A stretch of DNA of 64,000 nucleotides from Hyphomicrobiales bacterium (GCA_024236415.1 JACKKN010000002.1:186001-250000), one strand, 5' to 3'. Positions 1 to 8,700 are shown, counted from the stretch's first letter. Translations and numbers: made by a program. The notes: generated by a model from the letters alone, not told the origin.

Positions 1-150
1 CAGCGGCAGCCCGGCATCGACCAGGCGCCGGCAGAACCCGTTGAACAGCAGCTCCAGGTCGGCATCCAGCAGAACCTGTTCGGTCAGCCAGTCGTTGACC
101 GCCCGCACCGCCGCGCCGCTGGGCCCGCCGCCGTCCATGCCGCTGTCCAA
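1..150 (-). CDS. Class III adenylate/guanylate cyclase, N-terminal fragment (cut by window edge)
   Basis: Only the first 50 codons lie in the window and the gene runs off the left end. The translation contains VNDWLTEQVLLDADLELLF followed by NGFCRRLVDAGLPL, an N-terminal region I recognise from alphaproteobacterial proteins with a C-terminal class III cyclase domain; the catalytic domain is not visible. The TTG at 150 is chosen as start because GGAGGAG (157-163) lies six bases upstream; an in-frame ATG at 138 is spaced too far. It is divergent from the MFS gene. A cAMP-type CRP homologue lies 23 kb away, so cAMP signalling is plausible in this organism. Confidence 0.6.
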   Translation of the reverse strand, partial: MDSGMDGGGPSGAAVRAVNDWLTEQVLLDADLELLFNGFCRRLVDAGLPL

Positions 151-261
151 GGCGCCCTCCTCCGGCCCGGTGCGTGGAACATTTCCGCCGGCCGGCATAG
201 TGGACCATTCCCCGGCGCGAAAAAACGGCTAATATCGCCGCCCCTGCCCGGAGGCCCCGTT

Positions 262-317
262 CCCGTGACCCTGCGCCCGTGACCCCGCTCCCATGACCCT
301 GGTCCCATGACTCTCGT
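262..317 (+). repeat. Four tandem 14-bp units, each carrying a start codon overlapping a stop
   Basis: Four units of 14 bp with the core CCC(G/A)TGACYC place GTG at 265, GTG at 279, ATG at 293 and ATG at 307. Each of the first three starts opens a five-codon frame that ends in a TGA overlapping the next start (280-282, 294-296, 308-310). The only good Shine-Dalgarno, GGAGG at 250-254, lies ten bases before the first GTG, not before the MFS start at 307. This is seen directly in the sequence; a role in translational relay is inference. Confidence 0.7.
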
Positions 318-1521
318 CCGCGTCTTCGTCCCGTTTGCGATGGGGTATTTCCTGTCCTACCTGTTCCGGGTGGTGAACGCGGTGATCGCGCCCGACCTGG
401 TGACCGAGGTGGGGCTGGACGCCGCCGACCTGGGCCTGCTGACCAGCACCTACTTCCTGACCTTCGCCGCCTTCCAGCTGCCGCTGGGTATCCTGCTGGA
501 CCGCTACGGCCCGCGCCGCACCGAGGCCGCGCTGCTGCTGTTCGCCGCCGCCGGCGCGGCCCTGTTCGCCGCCTCGGACGGGGTCGCCGCCCTGCTGGTG
601 GGGCGCGGGCTGATCGGGTTCGGCGTCTCGGCCTGCCTGATGGCCGCCTTCAAGGCCTACGTCATGTGGTTCAGGCCGGGCCGCCTGCCCCTGGTCAACG
701 GGCTGCAGATGGCCGCCGGCGGCCTGGGCGCCCTGGCCGGCACGGCGCCGGTGGAGATGGCCCTGCAGGTGACCGACTGGCGCGGCGTGTTCTGGATCCT
801 GTCGGGGCTGACCGCCGCCGTGGCCGCGGCCATCTTCCTGGTGGTGCCCGAGCGCGAGGGCGGCCACGGCGGCGAGACCCTGGCCCAGGCCTGGCGCGGG
901 GTCGGCCGGGTCTTCACCGCCCCCGGGTTCTGGCGCATCGCGCCCCTGGGGGTCGCCTCCCAGGCCGCCTTCCTGGCGCTGCAGGGGCTGTGGGCCGGGC
1001 CCTGGCTGCGCGACGTGGCGGGCATGGACCGCGACGCCGTGGCCGGGACCCTGCTGCTGGTGGCGGCGGCCATGGTGGCCGGCTTCATCGCCGGCGGCGC
1101 CCTGACCGAGCGCCTGGGCCGCGCCGGGGTCACCCCCATCACCGTGGGGGTCGCCGGCATGGCCCTGTTCCTGGCCGTGCAGGTGGTGCTGATCTTCGCC
1201 CCGCCCGGCGCCGCCGTGGCCCTGTGGCTGGCCTATGGCGTCACCGGCACCGCCGGCATCATCATCTACGCCGGCCTGTCACAGCGCTTCCCCGCCCACC
1301 TGGCCGGGCGCGTGAACACGGGCCTGAACGTGATCGTGTTCGTGCTCGCCTTCGCCCTGCAATGGGGCATGGGCGGCATCATCGACCTGTGGCCCCAGGA
1401 CGCCGACGGCGGCTACCACCCACGCGCCTACCAGGCGGCCATCGGCCTGCTGGCGGCGATCCAGGCCGCCGGCCTGTTGTGGTACCTGGCCTTCCGCAAC
1501 GACCGGGTGTCCGAGGCGTAG
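307..1521 (+). CDS. Major facilitator superfamily (MFS) transporter
   Basis: A 404-residue polytopic inner-membrane protein with about twelve hydrophobic segments and the MFS loop 2-3 signature GILLDRYGPRR near residue 60. The first helix, PFAMGYFLSYLFRVVN, and the overall pattern resemble the nitrate/nitrite- and oxalate-type MFS carriers, but the substrate cannot be read from sequence. The ATG at 307 ends a four-unit start/stop repeat, and the best ribosome binding site lies upstream of the first unit, so translation may reach this start by reinitiation. It stands alone, divergent from the cyclase gene, with no partner that hints at its substrate. Confidence 0.85.
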   Translation: MTLVRVFVPFAMGYFLSYLFRVVNAVIAPDLVTEVGLDAADLGLLTSTYFLTFAAFQLPLGILLDRYGPRRTEAALLLFAAAGAALFAASDGVAALLVGRGLIGFGVSACLMAAFKAYVMWFRPGRLPLVNGLQMAAGGLGALAGTAPVEMALQVTDWRGVFWILSGLTAAVAAAIFLVVPEREGGHGGETLAQAWRGVGRVFTAPGFWRIAPLGVASQAAFLALQGLWAGPWLRDVAGMDRDAVAGTLLLVAAAMVAGFIAGGALTERLGRAGVTPITVGVAGMALFLAVQVVLIFAPPGAAVALWLAYGVTGTAGIIIYAGLSQRFPAHLAGRVNTGLNVIVFVLAFALQWGMGGIIDLWPQDADGGYHPRAYQAAIGLLAAIQAAGLLWYLAFRNDRVSEA

Positions 1522-1868
1522 GCACGGCCGACGACGCTCCGGCCGCCGGCACGCGGGCGCGGACTGGCCTGGAGGAGCGCAGCGAGGACCCCGGGCGCAG
1601 CCCGCAAGCCGAGCCCGGAGGGCGGAGCGGCGCTTGAGCGCAAACGGGAACAGCCCCGGACACCGCCATTCGCCGACGACGCTCCGGCCGCCAACTCACA
1701 ATCTCCGGCCAGTCTGGCAGGACGCCCGCAAAGTAGTTTAGTATTGTTTCCACACAATTATTAGGAATCCAAAAGGGGTCCTTGCCGGCCTTGGGCCGGT
1801 TGCCCGGCCGGACCGCCTGCCATACAATTGAAAAAGGCGCTTGATTGCCCTTTTTTGGTGTAGGCAAG
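1522..1868. other. Non-coding stretch with a 21-bp direct repeat
   Basis: No convincing gene is seen. A 21-bp sequence beginning GCCGACGACGCTCC occurs twice in the same orientation, at 1527-1547 and 1672-1692, separated by a GC-rich segment able to form imperfect hairpins. From about 1730 base composition falls sharply, and an ATTGT-N6-ACAAT dyad occurs at 1743-1758. The low-GC character continues through the accessory patch to about 3600. Confidence 0.5.
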
Positions 1869-1896
1869 GTGAGAGACGGCAAGAACCCTGGTCCTG

Positions 1897-2520
1897 TTGT
1901 GCTGTCTGGTGCTCGTCGGCGGCGCGATCCCGCGGGCGGTCTCGGTCGGCGAGATCCGCATCCTGACCTACGACAAGGAGACCAGCACCAGCGACTGCAT
2001 CGGCGACCCCCGCACGCCGATCTGCGGCGTCGAGACCGTCGAGGCCTGCCGCGATTGGTCCGACAAGGACCTGTGCGACATCGCCGAGTTCGATTTCTCG
2101 GCCTTGAGGGGACTGGCGCCCGGTCCTCTGGGCAGTTTGACTGTCCACCATCTCCACATCCTGGCCGATCAAATCCTGGGGGACGCCGACATCCCCGACT
2201 GGGCGCGGCACCTGGCGCGGGACCGGAACCAGTTGCCGAGCGAGTACCCGGCCTGGCTGAAGCGCCGGCTGACCCAGGATTGGCGGCCCGGAGATGCCCG
2301 CGTCACCATCAAATGGCTCTACTGCGGGCCGGAAGACGCCTGCATCGATGAGACCATCGGCCATCCAACCAGGCGTTTGGGCGAGGGCTGTCCCGCCGAG
2401 AGGTGCGTTTGGGATGACACCCCGAAAACTTACGTCTTGCGCCGCAAGGGCACAAAATGGGTGGTCATCTACATCCAGACGGACCCGCCTCCGGACTACG
2501 GCGCCTTGCGGAAATGGTGA
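1897..2520 (+). CDS. Secreted cysteine-rich hypothetical protein, signal peptide possibly frameshifted
   Basis: The family is not recognised. The 207-residue frame starts at a TTG and carries eight cysteines after the hydrophobic start, at roughly 34, 43, 51, 60, 142, 147, 163 and 168, as in a disulfide-bonded exported protein. The hydrophobic segment CCLVLVGGA lacks the usual charged n-region. That region is present in another frame just upstream: GTG at 1869 encodes V-R-D-G-K, and removing one A of the AAGAAC at 1881-1886 would join it as MRDGK-TLVLLCCLVLVGGA, a normal signal peptide. The gene may therefore be frameshifted, or the base may be a sequencing error. It sits in the accessory patch next to the toxin locus. 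Confidence 0.5.
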   Translation: MCCLVLVGGAIPRAVSVGEIRILTYDKETSTSDCIGDPRTPICGVETVEACRDWSDKDLCDIAEFDFSALRGLAPGPLGSLTVHHLHILADQILGDADIPDWARHLARDRNQLPSEYPAWLKRRLTQDWRPGDARVTIKWLYCGPEDACIDETIGHPTRRLGEGCPAERCVWDDTPKTYVLRRKGTKWVVIYIQTDPPPDYGALRKW

Positions 2521-2546
2521 CAACAGCGACTTTTGGTCACTTTTCA

Positions 2547-2555
2547 TGCTATAGT
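2547..2555 (+). promoter_or_regulatory. Extended -10 promoter for the small AT-rich gene
   Basis: TGC directly followed by TATAGT (2550-2555) forms an extended -10 element. No good -35 is seen at 17 bp, as is usual for extended -10 promoters. It lies about 90 bases upstream of the 2646 start. Confidence 0.4.
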
Positions 2556-2645
2556 TCGCCGTCGATCGTGCCCATGGTGAAACAAGAAAAGCGGATTTAA
2601 AGAATTCGCAAGGTCTGGTAATTGCCTTTCGATGGATATCGAGTG

Positions 2646-2945
2646 ATGAATAAAAACGAAATTGGCAATATCGCTGTGCGATATGTTGCAGAGAAAATAT
2701 TGTGTGGCCTGGTTGACAGGGGAGTTCCATTACAACGTTTGACGCCAGAGTTTATAATTACGTTCAATAATTTGATAATGGGTGATTTACGTTTAGTCGA
2801 AATACTGCAAAATCCCCCGGCCAATTTTGGTTTTAGTAACATTGCCGGCGCCCAATCCAGTGACCTGAATTCGTTGAATTCAGATCTTTTGGATTGGGCG
2901 ACAGATTATGTCGACAGGTCACTGAGAAACCTGAATCTTACTTAG
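2646..2945 (+). CDS. Small AT-rich hypothetical protein, candidate immunity partner of the convergent toxin-like gene
   Basis: A 99-residue soluble, probably alpha-helical protein starting MNKNEIGNIAVRYVAEKI and rich in N, L, I and D. No family is recognised. Base composition is far more AT-rich than the flanking chromosome and matches the 3' third of the neighbouring toxin-like gene. The two stop codons face each other and the genes overlap by eight bases (toxin stop 2938-2940, this stop 2943-2945). Immunity genes normally follow their toxin on the same strand, so the tail-to-tail arrangement is unusual and the immunity role is inference from adjacency, size and shared composition. A TTG at 2622 and a GTG at 2643 are alternative in-frame starts. 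Confidence 0.5.
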   Translation: MNKNEIGNIAVRYVAEKILCGLVDRGVPLQRLTPEFIITFNNLIMGDLRLVEILQNPPANFGFSNIAGAQSSDLNSLNSDLLDWATDYVDRSLRNLNLT

Positions 2946-4551
2946 GTTCTTTCTTTCCATATTTGGCGTCTAAATACGCGTCAAGTTTGGCATCCATATA
3001 CGATTTCCATTCGTCTTCTTGCCAACCTTTTGACTTTGGAAGGCCAATGGTGTCTCCCGGAGTCCTGCCTTTTAGTGTCTTAAGGAATTCAATGGCAGTC
3101 TTCGCATTGCTCTCTCGGGTATCTGCTGTTTTCCGGTCGGATTTTGTATCTTGAAGCTGTCCGTCCAATACTTCGCTGTCATCGCCAAAAGCAAAATCTG
3201 AACGCCGACTGTTCTGTTTTCCGCCTTTAGGGCCATGAATAAATCTCTCTTTTACATACTCGTTGGTTTCCGGGTCGTATCCACCTCCGACATGCTTTCT
3301 TTTTATTCCGCGTTCTTTGAATTTTTCATGCAATCGATTTATTGTATATTGCACATCTTTTTGTTGACCGTCTTTCGTTCCTCGACTGTGAAGGACAAGC
3401 CATTGTTCTAACTCATCCGACATGTCTGGATAGAATTCGATTGTTGGCATTTTCGAGCCGTCGATTGGCCTGACCAACAGGGTTGGACGCCGGATTTCCA
3501 AAGGTTTTTCAGTCTTGTTGAATTCTTTCGGATCCAACGGAGGTTTTGCCGGAAAGCCAGGGATCATTGGAGGCGGGCTTTTAATCATAGACCGTTCGGC
3601 GCGTTGAGCTGCGGCGTCTTGTGGCGATTGGTCATGACTGCCAGAAGAATCCATACGCTTGTTTCCATCCGCAACCCGCGTCGCGTCGTCGCCCCTCTTT
3701 GTCGCCTCGCCGGTGGCGGCACCCACGCCGATGCCGAACAGCAGGTGCAGGACCGCCTTCAGCGCTTGACCCGGCGACATCGTTCCCCGGGGCGCGCCGC
3801 CACCGCTGCCGCCCCCCTCCAGCATCCAGGGAATCTTGGGGCCGGGTATCATGGGCTTGCCGGTGCGCGGATCGATGGCCACGGCGGCCACCTGGACTTC
3901 TTCTGGGCCACCAGCCTCCTTCAGGACCCGCTCGCCCAGTTCCGTGGCCAGCTCGGGGTTTCGCGCGCGCAGCTCGCGGGCGAAGGCCCGCAGGTCGGCG
4001 CCGGACCGGGGCGAGGGGTCGGCGGCCGTGTCGGCCACCCACTGGGCCAGGCCCTCGGTCAGGGCGCCGTGGTCGCCGATGCGCCGGGCCCAGGCCGCGG
4101 GGCCGTCCTCGGCCGCGTCTTTGGGGGCGTCTTTGGCGGCGTCTTTGGGTCCGGCCTGAGCTTCGGCCGGGGACGGACCGGTGCCCGTGCCCTTGCCGCC
4201 GGGGTTCGTCACCGGGGGCGTGGCGGCCGGTTGGTCGGCGCCCGCGGACGGGCCCTGGGGGCGGGGCGCCGGCGCGGCGGGTGCGGACCCGGCCTCAGAT
4301 TCCCTGCGGGCCACCGCCGCCGGCAGCGCCACCCCCAGGGGCCGGTCGGCGGGCGGGTTGGTGCCGAGGAGGGTTTTCTGCCGGTCCCGGGGCAGGTGGG
4401 CGAGCAGGGCCTCGAGCAGGTCGCGCTGGCGCTCGGGGCCCAGCTCCCGGCCGGCGCGGTCCACCAGGTCGCGGACCCGGACCACGCCGCGCGGGCCGTC
4501 CGTGGGGTTCGCATGGTGGACTTTGGGACATAAATCAAGGATTTTTTTCAT
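2938..4551 (-). CDS. Polymorphic toxin-like protein with variable AT-rich C-terminal tip
   Basis: A 537-residue protein without signal peptide or membrane helix, starting MKKILDLCPKVHH with AAGGA five bases upstream. It falls into three parts: a GC-rich helical N-terminus (about 1-70); a Pro/Ala/Lys-rich linker and second helical region (about 70-260) that includes a Gly-rich segment after PGPKIPWMLEGGG; and, after about residue 315, a hydrophilic tip encoded by markedly AT-rich DNA. A second proline motif, MIPGFPAKPPLDP, marks the junction near 325. The tip contains KHVGGGYDPETNEYVKERF, then RRSDFAF and LQDTKSDRK, which recall metal-dependent nuclease toxins of the restriction-endonuclease fold, but I cannot confirm this. 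The composition break inside one gene is what toxin tip exchange produces. No type VI, VII or contact-dependent secretion genes are visible. Confidence 0.55.
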   Translation of the reverse strand: MKKILDLCPKVHHANPTDGPRGVVRVRDLVDRAGRELGPERQRDLLEALLAHLPRDRQKTLLGTNPPADRPLGVALPAAVARRESEAGSAPAAPAPRPQGPSAGADQPAATPPVTNPGGKGTGTGPSPAEAQAGPKDAAKDAPKDAAEDGPAAWARRIGDHGALTEGLAQWVADTAADPSPRSGADLRAFARELRARNPELATELGERVLKEAGGPEEVQVAAVAIDPRTGKPMIPGPKIPWMLEGGGSGGGAPRGTMSPGQALKAVLHLLFGIGVGAATGEATKRGDDATRVADGNKRMDSSGSHDQSPQDAAAQRAERSMIKSPPPMIPGFPAKPPLDPKEFNKTEKPLEIRRPTLLVRPIDGSKMPTIEFYPDMSDELEQWLVLHSRGTKDGQQKDVQYTINRLHEKFKERGIKRKHVGGGYDPETNEYVKERFIHGPKGGKQNSRRSDFAFGDDSEVLDGQLQDTKSDRKTADTRESNAKTAIEFLKTLKGRTPGDTIGLPKSKGWQEDEWKSYMDAKLDAYLDAKYGKKEPK

Positions 4552-5083
4552 TTTTCCTTGAAAAAATATGTTAACGAACCTAATTATGACCTAAGTCATG
4601 GTCTGGGAAAGTGCCTGGGGGACACGGATGAACACGGATGGTCGCGAGTCTCCGCGCGCCCTGCGTCCTCCGCGTCCTCCGCGTTGAATCTTCTTAACCG
4701 CGGAGGACGCGGAGGGGCGCGAAGGGGGGCCGCCGGGGGCTGGTCCGCACCAGTTCCTCCGTCGGCAAGGGCGACGGATGGGGTTGGTGGGGATGGCTCG
4801 AAGGGCCACGCGATCCGTGTTCATCCGTGCCCCGATCCGTGTTCATCCGTGTCCCCTGCCCCTGCCCCTGCCCCTGCCCCGGCCCCGGCCCCGCCACGGA
4901 CCAGGACGACGGATGACGACATTTTCGCCGCCGTCACCCCGGGTTTCGTGGCATTTCAGGGACTTGCCATGACGACATCGGGGCGAAAACGGCGCCGAAA
5001 CGGCGCCCGGCCGGACAAAACGGGGCTTGCGCCGGGCCGCGGATTCGCGCTAGGGGCGGAGGGGCAACCACGGGGAGGCGACC
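4552..5083. repeat. Nested inverted-repeat element plus hexanucleotide tract, no gene
   Basis: The outer arms carry the phrase ACACGGATGAACACGGAT (4621-4641) and its complement at 4833-4853, with a further tandem copy at 4811-4829. An inner hairpin pairs 4667-4683 with 4699-4715, 17 bp, around a 15-base AT-rich loop. Immediately after the right arm comes a CCCCTG tract changing to CCCCGG (about 4854-4893). A smaller hairpin GGCGCC-GAAAC-GGCGCC is at 4991-5007. The first 50 bases are AT-rich and probably hold the promoter of the minus-strand toxin gene. No coding frame is convincing. Confidence 0.65.
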
Positions 5084-5452
5084 ATGGCCGCCAGCGCCGA
5101 GTTCCTGGCCTACCTGACCGAGATGCTGGAGCCCCTGGGCCCGGTGGCGGCGCGGCGCATGTTCGGCGGCGCCGGGGTGTTCCTGGACGGGCTGATGTTC
5201 GGCCTGGTGGTGGACGACGTGCTGTACCTGAAGACCGACGACCAGAACCGCGGCGCCTTCGCGGACGCCGGCATGGGGCCGTTCCGCTACCAGCGCGCCG
5301 GCAGGGAGGTGGCGCTGGGCTACTACGAGGTGCCGCCGGACGCCCTGGAGGACCCCGATGACCTGGCGGACTGGGCCCGCGGCGCCTGGGCGGCGGCGCG
5401 CCGCGGCGGCGCCAAGCCGGCCGCCGGGGGCCGCCGGAAGAGCAAGGCATGA
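5084..5452 (+). CDS. TfoX/Sxy N-terminal-domain protein
   Basis: A 122-residue protein matching the TfoX N-terminal domain: an N-terminal helix, then VAARRMFGGAGVFLDGLMFGLVV, then LYLKTDD and the late PFRYQRAGREVALGYYEVP. It lacks the C-terminal domain of Sxy competence regulators, as do most proteobacterial family members, whose function is largely unknown. It ends in a basic tail. GGGGAGG sits five bases before the ATG. It overlaps the next gene by four bases (ATGA) and is therefore translationally coupled to it. Confidence 0.85.
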   Translation: MAASAEFLAYLTEMLEPLGPVAARRMFGGAGVFLDGLMFGLVVDDVLYLKTDDQNRGAFADAGMGPFRYQRAGREVALGYYEVPPDALEDPDDLADWARGAWAAARRGGAKPAAGGRRKSKA

Positions 5453-5682
5453 GCGGCGGCGGGATGCGCAAGCGCTCGGTCCTCATCGCCGGGCACGCCA
5501 CCAGCGTGTCCCTGGAGGCCGCCTTCTGGGACGCCCTGAAGGAGATCGCCGCGACCCGGGGCCAGTCCTTGAACGCCCTTGTCGAGGAGATCGACGCCGG
5601 GCGCGACGGCAACCTGTCCAGCGCCATCCGGGTGTTCGTGGTGGAAGACCTGCGGCGGCGGACCGGCGGCGGGCCCGACTGA
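5449..5682 (+). CDS. Ribbon-helix-helix domain protein
   Basis: A 77-residue protein. Residues 6-50 (MRKRSVLIAGHATSVSLE, then FWDALKEIAATRGQSLNAL) match the ribbon-helix-helix family RHH_4, a short beta strand followed by two helices used by small dimeric DNA-binding proteins. The second conserved block, SSAIRVFVVEDLRRR, is typical of the family. It overlaps the TfoX-like gene and probably shares its transcript. Its DNA target is unknown. The stop codon is the first of several identical stop-containing tandem units. Confidence 0.85.
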   Translation: MSGGGMRKRSVLIAGHATSVSLEAAFWDALKEIAATRGQSLNALVEEIDAGRDGNLSSAIRVFVVEDLRRRTGGGPD

Positions 5683-5715
5683 GAGCCCGACTGAGAGCCC
5701 GACTGAGACCAGGAC
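5680..5715 (+). repeat. Tandem 12-bp units at the stop codon
   Basis: Two exact copies of TGAGAGCCCGAC (5680-5691, 5692-5703) and one degenerate copy (5704-5715) start with the stop codon of the ribbon-helix-helix gene. Because the unit length is a multiple of three, each copy repeats an in-frame TGA. It looks like replication slippage. Confidence 0.6.
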
Positions 5716-5734
5716 TGGGCGCCGGGGCCGCGGC

Positions 5735-8700
5735 CTACTTGATCAGGCCGCGCAGGATGTCCTCGGCGCGCAGCTTGCGCTTGCCGCCCGATTCCGTGCC
5801 GCCGGCGGACGCCCCGGGCGGCGGCGGCGGCGGCGCCAGGGTCTGGCCGGGCGCGGCGGTGCCGGCGGCGGACCCGGCCGGCGGCGGGGCCGGAGCCGGA
5901 GCCGCTTCCTGCGCCGGCTGCTGCTGGCGCGGCACCAGCACGTCCAGCACGGCGCCGACGCCCTTCTTCTTGCGCAGGCTGTCGGGCACCGGGATGGCGA
6001 CCCCACCGCCCGGCATCTGGCCCGTCTCCAGCTTGACGTTGGGGGCGTCCAGCGGGCCGTTGACGCTGAACGGCACCTTCTGCAGGGACCGGGTCTCGCG
6101 CACCTTGGCGGCCAGGATCTGGGTCAGCACGTTCTGCGCCGGGCGCACCTCGCCGGTGGCCTCCACCCGCCAGGCGGGCAGGTCCACGGTGGCCACGGCG
6201 TCGCCGTCGCCCAGGCCCGATTTCAGCACCAGGTCGCGCGAGCGCAGCACGCCGCCCTGGATGTCGAAGGTGCCGGTCACGTCGGCGGCGGACCCGGCCT
6301 TGCCGCCGCTCAGCACGTTGCCCAGGCCGTTGACGGCGGTGACCAGGTTGAGCAGCCCGGTCATGGCCGAGCCCTTGGCCGCCTTCTTGACGTCGATGCC
6401 GCGCAGGGCCACGTCGCCCTTGCCCGAAAGGGCCGCCACCAGGGCCGCCACCGAGGTGCCGTCGCTGGCCAGGTCGGCGTTCAGGTCCACGGTGCCCGAC
6501 GCGGCGCCGGCGTCGCCGAAGGTTTCCAGCACCGCCGCCAGCGAGCCGCGGGCCAGGTGCAGGCGGGCGTCCAGGCGCGGCGCGGCGCGGGCGTCCAGCA
6601 CCGCGTCGGCGCGCAGGGCGCCGTCGAACAGCTTGCCGTTCAGGCGCTCGGCCCGCAGCACCCCGGCGTCCAGCCTGGCCGCCACGTCGGCGTCGCCCAG
6701 CAGGTAGGGCCCGTAGGTGAGCAGGGGCGAGCGCAGGGTCAGGTCGGCGTCCACGGCGCGCAGGGCGGCGAGGTCGATGGGGTCGCGCGACCAGCGCTCC
6801 CTGGCCGGGCCGGCGGCGGTCCGGACGCGCAGGCCGTCGCCCCCGCCCACACTTTCGCCCGGCCGCCACAGGGCATGGCGCCAGGCGGGCTCGGCCGCGG
6901 CGCGGCCCTGGGCCGGCAGCAACGGGTCGACAGAGAAGGCGTTGGTGGTCAGCTTGGCCGTGACCTTGGGCCGCGCGCCGCCCAGGGCCACGGTGACGTC
7001 GCCCGTGGCCTGCAGCTTGCCGACCGTGGCCTTCACGCCGGTGGCGGTGACGCCGCCGACCCCGGCGCGGACGTCGGCGGCCAGGTCCACGGCGCCCACC
7101 GGGCCGGCCGGCCGGTATGCCACCCCCAGGCGCTGCAGCGCCGCCGCCAGGTCGCCGTGGCGCAGGGTCACCCGGCCGACCACGGCCGGGGTCGGCAGGA
7201 TGTCGGTGCCGCCGTCGAAGGTCGCCTTGCCGCCGGCGGCGGAAACCTCCAGCGCCAGCTTGGGGGTCAGCAGCGACCCCTGCCCGGTGCCCGACAGGGC
7301 CACGGCGCCCAGGTCCGGCGGCACCAGGGCCGGGTCCAGGCCGGCCAGGCGGGCCAGGGGCACCAGGTCGGCGGCGGCGGCCTGGACCTTGAGGTCCTTC
7401 ATGTCCGGCATCCCGCCCAGGTTGCCCAGCGTGCCGGTGACGGCGGCGCGGGCGCCGGCGACGGCGCCGACGCTGGCCCGGCGCAGGGTCAGGTCGCCGT
7501 TGTACAGGGTGGCGTCCAGCTCCACGTCCTTGACCGGGGTGGCCCGGTACACCAGGGAGTGGACCCGCGCCTTCAGGTTGGCGTCGAAGGTGGTCAGGGC
7601 CTTCAGCGCCGCCAGCCCGCCGGTGTCGCCCTTGCCCTTCGCGGCCGGCGCGCCGTCCAGGTACGGGTCCAGGTCCAGGCGGTCCAGGGCCAGGCTGGCG
7701 CCGAAGGACAGGCGCTGGCTCAGCAGGAAGGTGGCGCCGCCGGTGAGGCGCGAGCTGTCGAACCGCAGGTCGGCGTCGGTGACCTGGACCCGGTCCGGCT
7801 GGGCCGAGATCTTGCCGGTGAAGGCGACCTTGCGCAGGCGCCCCGGCGGCAGGGCCGGCAGCTCGACCCCCAGCCAGTTGGCGACGCCGCGGGAATCGCT
7901 GACCATGACCTCGGCCTCGCCCTCGAACTTGGGCTTGCCGTCGGCGGCGGTGACGAAGCCGAACAGGGCCACGTCGGAGCCGCCCGGAAGCTGGGCCGAG
8001 AACTGGTTCAGGGTCACCTCGCCGTTGTTCAGCTCCAGGTTGGCGCGCAACTGGCCGATCACCCCGCCGCGGTACGTGACCGCGCCCACCGACAGGTTCA
8101 GGGCCCCGGCGATGTCCTGGGGCAGGGCGAAGGCCTCGCCGTCGCCGTCGCGCTGCGGCCGCGCCAGGGCGATGGTGGCGCGCCGCGCGTCGTCGCCGCC
8201 GCCGTTGCCGGCCTTGGCCTCCTGGCGCACCGCGCCGGCCTTGGCCGGCGGCAGGGCGAGCCATTCGTCCAGGTCGATGCGGTTGACCTTCAGGTCCACC
8301 GCCGCCCGCGGGTGGTCGCCGGCGGTGACCTCGATCGAGCCCGCGCCCTTGGCTTGGCCCAGTTGCGCCGACAGGCCGTCCAGGGTCAGGCCGGCGGCCG
8401 AGGCCTTGACCGTCGCCTCGGCCTCGAAGGCCTGGCCCAGGGGCCCGGGCAGGCGGGTGGTGCCGGCCAGGACCCCGGCCAGGGCCGCCAGGTCGGCGCC
8501 CTCCAGGCGCAGGGTGCCGGCGAAGGCGGGGGCGCGCTCCAGGTCCTCGACGGTGCCGGTGGCGCGCAGGCGCGACTGGCCGGGCGAGGCCGTCACCGCC
8601 AGGTTGACCGGCAGCGGCCGCCCCGGCTCCAGCTTGCCCAGGTGGGCCTCGAAGTCCAGCGGCACGCCGCGGGCGATCAGGCTGCCGGTGGCCTCGAACG

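Noticed and set aside
1743..1758. ATTGT-N6-ACAAT dyad as an operator
   Set aside because: It is short, AT-rich by context and not repeated elsewhere, with no regulator gene nearby.
1845..2351. Alternative plus-strand frame overlapping the secreted Cys-rich gene
   Set aside because: After its first codons it becomes an Arg/Pro-rich shadow. Only the start region is of interest, as the possible displaced signal-peptide n-region.
4854..4893. Hexanucleotide CCCCTG/CCCCGG tract considered as a CRISPR-like array
   Set aside because: There are no spacers between units and no cas genes nearby; it is a simple-sequence tract.
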